From positions 1 to 39,867 of the forward strand of contig PNNF01000020.1 of assembly GCA_013824085.1 (NCBI GenBank): DNA of 39,867 bases, given 5' to 3'. A program made the translations under genes and the position numbers. This DNA is from Chlorobiaceae bacterium. GTDB taxonomy: Bacteria; Bacteroidota; Ignavibacteria; Ignavibacteriales; Ignavibacteriaceae. The notes beneath the pieces were generated by a model. That model was not told where the DNA came from. It saw only the letters and a list, made by a program, of their open reading frames with translations, and searched no databases. This document shows, piece after piece, positions 35,429 through 39,867 of this stretch (positions within the stretch are counted from its first letter, which is position 1; the number at the start of each line of letters is the position of its first letter).

Positions 35429-36049
35429 TTACACAACTTGTATTTTCCAATCGTCAGGACTTAACTCAAAAAAATCTATTGTCTGACGACAAAATTTTTC
35501 AACACTTTTTGCTGAAAGATTCACTTCAACAAAACAACCATTTTTAAGTTCACGGATAGCTCGTAATTTACTTTTATCTTTGTTAAGAAAACGAGGATAT
35601 TCATTGATTAACAATTCAAAAGTATCTGGATCTACATCAGCCAAAACATTTAAAGTGTTTTCCAAAACATCACGCCAATTATTAACAGAAAATTATTGCC
35701 CCATAATTGTTAATAGTTGTAGAGTTGTTCCAGTGACATCTTGAATCTCAATTCCTTCGGGATCATCAGTTCCAAAATATGACCAAATATTTATCATAAT
35801 TTCGGAAAGTGTTATTGCTCGTCTTTCTATATCTAACTTTTTCCAATCGGTTATATTAGCAAAGTATTTATTAATCTCTAAATGGCTAGTTGCATATAAT
35901 TTCTTTTTTGAGTGAAAATTATAATTGGATAGTTCTGAATTGTAACCAGTTAATGTAAGATTTCCGATGTTATGTAATTGTAATTCATAAAAAATTTCCC
36001 ATTCCTCTCCAAGGTAATGTTGCCACCATTCAGATAAAGTTTGTGCCAT
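35429..36049 (-). pseudogene. GmrSD/DUF1524-type nuclease C-terminal remnant with in-frame stop
   Basis: Two ORFs (36049-35693 and 35665-35429) are one reading frame broken by a TAA at 35693-35695: the frame reads TIMGQ, stop, FSVNNWRDVLENTLNV. Together they match the C-terminal part of GmrSD-type (DUF262/DUF1524) type IV restriction enzymes: LHNIGNLTLTGYNSELSN, KLYATSHLEINKYF, PRFLNKDKSKLR and ELKNGCFVEVNLSAKS. The fragment begins MAQTLSEWW, where intact proteins have a His-x-x-Pro-Gln-Thr-Leu type motif, so the DUF262 NTPase domain and the catalytic His are missing. It starts 11 bp after the SRPBCC gene. It is almost certainly non-functional: truncated at the 5' side and carrying a nonsense codon. 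Confidence 0.8.
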
Positions 36050-36060
36050 AATTTTATTTT

Positions 36061-36510
36061 TTATGCGTCTGGAATATTAGGTTCAACCAAACGTTTTAAT
36101 TTGTCTAAAGATTCTTGCCAACCTAAATAACACATTTCCGCAGGTATTATATCAGGTATTCCTTCCTGTGTTGCGATAAGTTCTGTGCCACATAAAACCT
36201 TTTTAAATTTTATTGTGGTCATCATTTGTCCTGGTAAATTTGGGTCGTCAAATTGGTCAGTATATTTTAGTAATTCATTTGGTAGAATTTCTAAATATTG
36301 GCCTCCAAAAGAATGTTCGGTACCAGTGGTAAAATTTGTAAACGACATTTTGTATGTACCACCAATTTTAAAATCCATACTATGCACTTTACATACAAAC
36401 CCATAAGGTGGCAACCAAGAAGCCATTGCATCAGCATCTGTGAATGCTTTATATACTTTTTCTACCGGTGCAGCAAAAACTCGGTGCAGTGTTACATTGT
36501 TATTTGTCAT
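36061..36510 (-). CDS. SRPBCC / AHSA1-domain protein
   Basis: A 149-residue single-domain protein of the START-like SRPBCC superfamily (Activator of Hsp90 ATPase homologue 1 group). It reads VTLHRVFAAPVEKVYKAFTD, then ASWLPPYGFVCKVHSMDFKI, GGTYKMSFTNF and, near the end, CYLGWQESLDKLKRLVE, all standard for the family. These small hydrophobic-pocket proteins bind lipophilic ligands; function is not assignable from sequence, and bacterial members are common on mobile DNA. No Shine-Dalgarno sequence precedes the ATG. It is transcribed toward the GmrSD remnant and lies just downstream of palindromic site 2. Confidence 0.85.
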   Translation of the reverse strand: MTNNNVTLHRVFAAPVEKVYKAFTDADAMASWLPPYGFVCKVHSMDFKIGGTYKMSFTNFTTGTEHSFGGQYLEILPNELLKYTDQFDDPNLPGQMMTTIKFKKVLCGTELIATQEGIPDIIPAEMCYLGWQESLDKLKRLVEPNIPDA

Positions 36511-36589
36511 ATTTCTACTTTTTTATTTTGTCAAATTTAAATCTTAATTTTCAATTTTCTGTCTGTCAATGTCGTTTTATATTGACCAC

Positions 36590-36732
36590 TAACGGTTTGC
36601 GGCTTGGCGTATTGGCGGATTTCACCACAAATGTTTATACGAAGCACTACTGTTTGTTGACCCACAAAACTGTCAACTTGCACAAAAGTTTGATTGAAAA
36701 ACTGAACTTGATTTAACCACTGAACCGCCAAT
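36590..36732 (-). repeat. attC-like palindromic site 2, after arsC
   Basis: About 86 bp (36590-36675) form a direct repeat of 39209-39295: the block opens TAACGGTTTGCGGCTTGG, then differs for about ten bases, then is again nearly identical to its end. In this copy ATTGGCGG (36611-36618) pairs with CCGCCAAT (36725-36732), giving a long hairpin, and TTTGT/ACAAA makes an inner stem near 36653-36668. On the minus strand, the sense of the genes, the site follows arsC and ends in CCGTTAG, an attC R'-like core. A 79-codon ORF across it (36776-36537) is probably not a gene. The right arm differs from site 3. Confidence 0.5.
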
Positions 36733-36778
36733 TTCTTGTAGGTGCTGCTATCGGTAGCTATTCCTCGTTCATCCATTG

Positions 36779-37201
36779 TCAGTCGGTTAAATTGTCGGTT
36801 ACAAACTGTTGTGAATAGTTTTTAATCATTTGTCGAACTTGTCGAAACTGCTCTAAAATTTCTTCTTCTTTCCCAGTTGATTTTGCAGGGTCGGGAAAGT
36901 TTTGATGAAATTTTTTGGCTTTGGTTGGAAAGAAAGGACAACGTTCTTTGGCGTTGTCGCATACAGTAATGACATAATCAAAGTTAATGTCGAAATATTC
37001 GGCAATGTTGTTTGATGTGTGTTTAGAAATGTCAATGCCGTCCTCTTTCATTGTGGCAATTGCTCTCGGATTTACTCCGTGAGTTTCAACTCCTGCACTA
37101 TAAATTTCTGCTTTGTCGCCTGCGAAATGTCGCAAGTAACCTTCGGCAATTTGGCTTCGGCAACTGTTGCCTGTGCAAAGCACTAAAATTTTCTTTTTCA
37201 T
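36779..37201 (-). CDS. arsC: Arsenate reductase, LMW-phosphatase (thioredoxin-coupled) type
   Basis: Cytoplasmic enzyme reducing arsenate to arsenite so that the Acr3 pump can expel it. The 140-residue protein has the phosphatase loop C-x5-R as CTGNSCR (Cys9, Arg15), with Cys81 and Cys88 in [13 protein letters not shown], the pair used for the intramolecular disulfide cascade in thioredoxin-linked Ars[14 protein letters not shown] carries the general acid Asp. The ATG overlaps the acr3 stop by 4 bp (ATGA), so translation is coupled. Start has no Shine-Dalgarno sequence. It is the last gene of the ars operon. Confidence 0.92.
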   Translation of the reverse strand: MKKKILVLCTGNSCRSQIAEGYLRHFAGDKAEIYSAGVETHGVNPRAIATMKEDGIDISKHTSNNIAEYFDINFDYVITVCDNAKERCPFFPTKAKKFHQNFPDPAKSTGKEEEILEQFRQVRQMIKNYSQQFVTDNLTD

Positions 37202-38232
37202 TGAGTGTAATATTTTTGTTTGAGGTATAAACTTATTTTTACTAAAAGTATCAATACGGGAACTTCTACCAAAGGACCAATAACTCCCACAAATGCCTGT
37301 GGCGAATGGATACCAAATACAGAAATTGCAACGGCTATTGCCAATTCAAAATTATTTCCTGTGGCTGTGAATGATATAGAAGCATTTTTATCATAAGGGA
37401 TTTTGAGTGCTTTATTAATGAAAAAACTCACGAAAAACATCAGCACAAAATAGATGATGAGTGGAACAGCTATTTTTAAAACATCGAATGGTAATTCCAC
37501 AATTTTGTCGCCTTTTAAGCTGAACATTAAAACAATTGTCAGCAAAAGAGCAATCAGCGTAATGGGTGAAATTTTAGGAATGAACTTGTAATTGTACCAA
37601 TCTTTCCCTTTTTGTTTTATTAAAATATATCGGGTAAGAAAACCCGCTAAAAACGGAATACCCAAGTAAATTAAAACGCTTTCAGTAACATCACGCATTG
37701 AAACGCTGACGTCAAAATTTCCCAATCCCAAATATTTTGGTAAAATATTGATGAACAACCATACAAAAAAACTGTATGTAAAAATTTGAAAAATGCTGTT
37801 CAAGGCAACGAGCAAAGCTGTATATTCTCTGTTGGCTTTGGCTAAATCGCTCCAAACGATAACCATTGCGATACATCTTGCCAAACCTATCAAAATAAGT
37901 CCTGTCATATATTCGGGCTCGTTCCGTAAGAACAAAACCGCTAATCCAAACATTAAAACTGTACCGATTACCCAATTGAGCAATAACGAAATGAAAATTA
38001 CTTTTTTGTCTTGCCATGCTTTTGGCAATAAAGAATAATCTACTTTTGCTAAAGGCGGATACATCATCAATATCAATCCGATTGCTAAAGGAATATTGGT
38101 AGTTCCGACAGAAATAGCATTGATGTGGTTAGGAATATTCGGAAAGAAATGTCCCAAGCCTACACCAATTGCCATTGCGAGGAATATCCAAAGCGTTAAA
38201 TAACGGTCTAAAAATTTTAGTTTCGGTTGCAT
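37198..38232 (-). CDS. acr3: Arsenite efflux pump Acr3
   Basis: Inner-membrane arsenite:H+ antiporter of the BASS superfamily, 344 residues with about ten transmembrane helices. [20 protein letters not shown] opens the protein; [16 protein letters not shown], the essential-Cys helix [19 protein letters not shown] (Cys120), [20 protein letters not shown] and [19 protein letters not shown] are standard Acr3 motifs. It is often annotated ArsB, although it belongs to the unrelated Acr3 family. It comes 9 bp after DUF6428 and overlaps arsC by 4 bp. No Shine-Dalgarno sequence is evident. Confidence 0.93.
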   Translation of the reverse strand: MQPKLKFLDRYLTLWIFLAMAIGVGLGHFFPNIPNHINAISVGTTNIPLAIGLILMMYPPLAKVDYSLLPKAWQDKKVIFISLLLNWVIGTVLMFGLAVLFLRNEPEYMTGLILIGLARCIAMVIVWSDLAKANREYTALLVALNSIFQIFTYSFFVWLFINILPKYLGLGNFDVSVSMRDVTESVLIYLGIPFLAGFLTRYILIKQKGKDWYNYKFIPKISPITLIALLLTIVLMFSLKGDKIVELPFDVLKIAVPLIIYFVLMFFVSFFINKALKIPYDKNASISFTATGNNFELAIAVAISVFGIHSPQAFVGVIGPLVEVPVLILLVKISLYLKQKYYTQ

Positions 38233-38241
38233 ATTTACAAT

Positions 38242-38700
38242 TTAACAGCAACCAGAATTTGGTGTACAATTCGTAATACTTGCTAAATTTTTCTTTTGTT
38301 TTTCTGATGGAATTCCGCAAACATCTTGAGCCAAACAAGCCGTGGTTTTGTTTTTCAAGACAAATGTTTTTCCGTTAAATTCTAAATCGTATTTTCCAAT
38401 CGTATCACTTTGATATTCCACTTCAATTTCAAAATCTTCAATGCCTAACTTTTCTTCCGAGAGTTTGATGATGCTGAGTAGTTTGTTGGGTTTCAAGCGA
38501 TGTTCAAAATCGTCTGCATTCCATAATTGAAAGTTTACGACTTTTTCTGTGCGGATTACACCACCACAATCGATAAAGTTTTTAGTAATCATTCCCACTT
38601 CTGTAACGTGAAAATGTTCGGGAACAAAAGTTCCATTTTCTAATTGAAATTCAACATTTTCTAATGTTGGCAAAACCTGTTTTACGTCTGATAATTTCAT
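38242..38700 (-). CDS. DUF6428 protein of the arsenic operon
   Basis: A 152-residue cytoplasmic protein of the DUF6428 type, commonly encoded between arsR and acr3 in Bacteroidetes arsenic operons. The N-terminal part contains FVPEHFHVTEVGMITKNFID, a His-containing segment followed by CGG, and the body has FQLWNADDFEHRLKPNKLL. Its tail is Cys-rich: CLAQDVCG, then a Lys-rich linker, then NCTPNSGCC at the very end. The Cys pattern suggests arsenite or metal binding, perhaps as a chaperone to Acr3 or ArsC, but the function is not established. It lies 58 bp after arsR behind a second operator-like palindrome, and 9 bp before acr3. Confidence 0.85.
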   Translation of the reverse strand: MKLSDVKQVLPTLENVEFQLENGTFVPEHFHVTEVGMITKNFIDCGGVIRTEKVVNFQLWNADDFEHRLKPNKLLSIIKLSEEKLGIEDFEIEVEYQSDTIGKYDLEFNGKTFVLKNKTTACLAQDVCGIPSEKQKKNLASITNCTPNSGCC

Positions 38701-38724
38701 TGTTTTATTCTTTATAGTTTAAAT

Positions 38725-38734
38725 GCAATATTGC
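38725..38734. promoter_or_regulatory. Internal ArsR operator-like palindrome
   Basis: GCAATATTGC, a perfect 10-bp palindrome in the 58-bp gap between arsR and the DUF6428 gene, shares GCAATATT with the larger palindrome upstream of arsR. It could be a second repressor site that controls the resistance genes apart from arsR. No clear promoter boxes are visible around it. Confidence 0.5.
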
Positions 38735-38758
38735 GATATAGTTAGTTAAAAAAATGCT

Positions 38759-39085
38759 TTAACAGCATTTGGCTTTAGAAACTGTTTTTACAATTTTTGA
38801 GAAATAAATATTTAAAATGTCGATTGTTTTTTCATCAATGCAGTAGCAAATTGAGTTTCCGTCAATGTTTCCTTTAATAATTCCAGCGTTTTTCAATTCT
38901 TTTAAATGTTGCGAAACGGTTGGTTGTGCCAACGGAAGTTCGTTCACGATGTCGCCACAAATACATTCGTTTACTTTCATTAAATATTCAATAATTGCAA
39001 TTCTTGCAGGATGTCCCAACGCTTTTGCAATTGTCGCAATTTGATTTTGCTTGTCCGTGAAATGTTCTGTTTTAGTTGCACCCAT
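38759..39085 (-). CDS. arsR: ArsR/SmtB-family arsenite-responsive repressor
   Basis: A 108-residue winged-helix repressor that should leave the DNA when it binds arsenite. LGHPARIAIIEYLMK and the recognition helix PLAQPTVSQHLKELKNAGII are typical of ArsR. Cys41 and Cys43 (ECICGDIV) match the ELCVC-type metal site; Cys80 and Cys82 (SICYC) and a terminal CC pair are further candidates. It heads the ars operon: arsR, DUF6428, acr3, arsC, all on the minus strand. Upstream is a perfect palindrome likely to be its own operator. A weak purine run, GAAGAG, is the only upstream signal for the ATG. Confidence 0.92.
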   Translation of the reverse strand: MGATKTEHFTDKQNQIATIAKALGHPARIAIIEYLMKVNECICGDIVNELPLAQPTVSQHLKELKNAGIIKGNIDGNSICYCIDEKTIDILNIYFSKIVKTVSKAKCC

Positions 39086-39100
39086 AATCTCTTCAAGTTT

Positions 39101-39122
39101 AATATTGCAATATTACAATATT
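39101..39122. promoter_or_regulatory. ArsR operator palindrome upstream of arsR
   Basis: AATATTGCAATATT (39101-39114) is a perfect 14-bp palindrome, followed by a further half-site ACAATATT (39115-39122). It lies 16 bp before the arsR start and shares the GCAATATT core with the internal site at 38725. This position fits autorepression. Confidence 0.65.
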
Positions 39123-39204
39123 AAATTTATCAAGCAAGATTTTTTTATTTTTTTTGTCAATTAGTCAAATGTTGAATTTTGTACGAACGGTTGTCATAGG
39201 GTGA

Positions 39205-39322
39205 CGCATAACGGTTTGCGGCTTGGTGAAGGTGGCGATTTTCACCACAAATGTTTATACGAAGCACTACTGTTTGTTGACCCACAAAACTGTCATACGA
39301 AGCACTTCACCCGCCATATGCG
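39205..39322 (-). repeat. attC-like palindromic site 3, after the VOC gene
   Basis: Nested inverted repeats: outer CGCATA (39205-39210) with TATGCG (39317-39322); inner GGTGAAG (39225-39231) with CTTCACC (39305-39311); a central TTTGT/ACAAA hairpin; and two direct copies of ATACGAAGCACT inside. Its first 87 bp are a direct repeat of site 2. On the minus strand the site follows the VOC gene by about 40 bp and ends in GTTATGC, an attC R'-like core. At about 118 bp the size resembles large attC or VCR-type sites. Function is inferred. Confidence 0.55.
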
Positions 39323-39363
39323 CTAATACACTGTCTTGCGTTCGATTTTTCTTGTCAGTACTA

Positions 39364-39735
39364 TTAGTGAACTTGGCACGCTTCGAGAACATTCCCGTCA
39401 GGGTCGTAGAAAAAAAAGTACTTTACGAAATTATCATTAATAACTTCTCCAACGTTTACTCCCTTTTCCTGCAATTCTTGTCTTGCAATTTGAGCATCAA
39501 AAGTTCTAAATATTGGATACGATGATGTCTCTTTGTTATTTTCTATTAATTTGTCGGTCTGCCATATGGTTAAACTTGTCGGGCTACCTGTATCAAAAAC
39601 CACAAGTTTTATGTTTGAGTCGTCCCAAATTGGAGTAAGTTTTAATTTTTCTTCATACCATTTTTTGGAACTTTCTATATCGGATACCCGAACAATAATT
39701 GTATCAATACCTTGTAATAACTTTTTTTTCACCAT
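39364..39735 (-). CDS. VOC-superfamily (glyoxalase-fold) protein
   Basis: A 123-residue protein of the vicinal-oxygen-chelate fold (glyoxalase/bleomycin-resistance superfamily). It opens with IDTIIVRVSDIESSKKWYEE, has VVFDTGSPTSLTIWQTD in the first half and ends KYFFFYDPDGNVLEACQVH, with Asp-Pro-Asp-Gly-Asn before the last metal-ligand Glu. Members include lyases, dioxygenases and drug-binding proteins; the substrate is unknown. GAGG six bases before the ATG supports the start. It is first in the run of minus-strand accessory genes, and palindromic site 3 lies directly behind it. Confidence 0.85.
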   Translation of the reverse strand: MVKKKLLQGIDTIIVRVSDIESSKKWYEEKLKLTPIWDDSNIKLVVFDTGSPTSLTIWQTDKLIENNKETSSYPIFRTFDAQIARQELQEKGVNVGEVINDNFVKYFFFYDPDGNVLEACQVH

Positions 39736-39867
39736 TTTATCCTCGATTTAATTGATTTTAATAGCGTAAAAATACTGTCATTAAATTTCGAAACAATTCG
39801 CCGTCAAACACTTATTCCAATTTCAGTTTTGCAAATATATGTATAAATTTTTGTTGTGCTGAATTAA
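39736..39867. other. Right-edge spacer upstream of the VOC gene
   Basis: 132 bp to the window end without a gene. On the minus strand a TATATTTG at about 39832-39839 fits the Bacteroidetes -7 box (TAnnTTTG), but no TTTG lies at the right distance upstream, so the promoter is doubtful. If the array is integron-like, attI or another cassette site would be expected further right. Confidence 0.35.

Noticed and set aside
35693-35695. TAA in the GmrSD remnant as recoding (selenocysteine-like or readthrough)
   Set aside because: The gene is also truncated at its 5' side and lacks its catalytic His, so simple decay explains the stop codon.
36537-36776. 79-codon minus-strand ORF directly after arsC
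   Set aside because: Its second half is a translation of the 86-bp repeat/attC-like site 2, and the remainder matches no family I recognise. It is more likely read-through of a structured non-coding site than a gene, although its ATG lies only 2 bp after the arsC stop.
1-39867. CRISPR arrays, rRNA, tRNA, transposases
   Set aside because: No regularly spaced short repeats, no rRNA-like stretches, no cloverleaf candidates ending in CCA and no transposase or integrase motifs were seen in reading both strands.

Overview
The window looks like a chromosomal segment of a Bacteroidota/Chlorobi-group bacterium, most probably from the Ignavibacteria. The DNA is strongly AT-rich. Two secreted proteins end in a type IX secretion (T9SS) sorting domain with the NYPNPFN signature, common in Ignavibacteria. 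Housekeeping genes (mutS, serA, aroF, tyrA, efp, rnhB) are mixed with accessory blocks. Many backbone genes have a Shine-Dalgarno sequence, while most genes in the accessory blocks lack a clear one, as is usual in Bacteroidetes. The taxonomic call is an inference from these features.

Layout. 1-5572: an acetate-type Na+/solute symporter (actP-like, cut by the window edge) with its small DUF485 partner; a dGTPase; and a 965-residue Cache-PAS-PAS-CBS-DUF294 sensor/nucleotidyltransferase-like protein of a kind known to sit beside such symporters. 5929-12585: a secreted C69 dipeptidase, an OFA-type MFS transporter, serA and dacB (PBP4). 12523-15030: an inserted AbiE-type toxin-antitoxin pair flanked by a perfect 64-bp direct repeat of the 3' end of dacB. 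15064-16823: an HDAC-like amidohydrolase and a MenH-like hydrolase, overlapping by 4 bp. 16907-26322 (minus strand): two tandem YwqK/MORN-variant repeat proteins, a secreted glucose/sorbosone dehydrogenase-like protein, a very large GH13-like protein with an unusual N-terminus and a Lys/Glu-rich tail, and a secreted beta-helix protein. 26567-32603: mutS, a DUF1684 lipoprotein, aroF, tyrA and efp. 32728-35276 (minus strand): a COG2509-type FAD protein, yraN and rnhB.

35370-39867 is a second accessory block with every gene on the minus strand. From upstream to downstream it reads: VOC protein, palindromic site; arsR, DUF6428, acr3, arsC, palindromic site; SRPBCC protein, broken GmrSD/DUF1524 remnant, palindromic site, then chromosomal rnhB. 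Three sites with attC-like nested stems, each just 3' of a gene or operon, suggest an integron-like or related cassette array. No integrase is present. If the model is right, one should lie to the right of the window.

The strongest candidates for something new are the dacB-targeting AbiE island, the palindrome-delimited array carrying arsenic resistance, the Cache-PAS-CBS-DUF294 protein next to an acetate-type symporter, and the GH13 fusion. All family calls were made by reading motifs; no database search was run.
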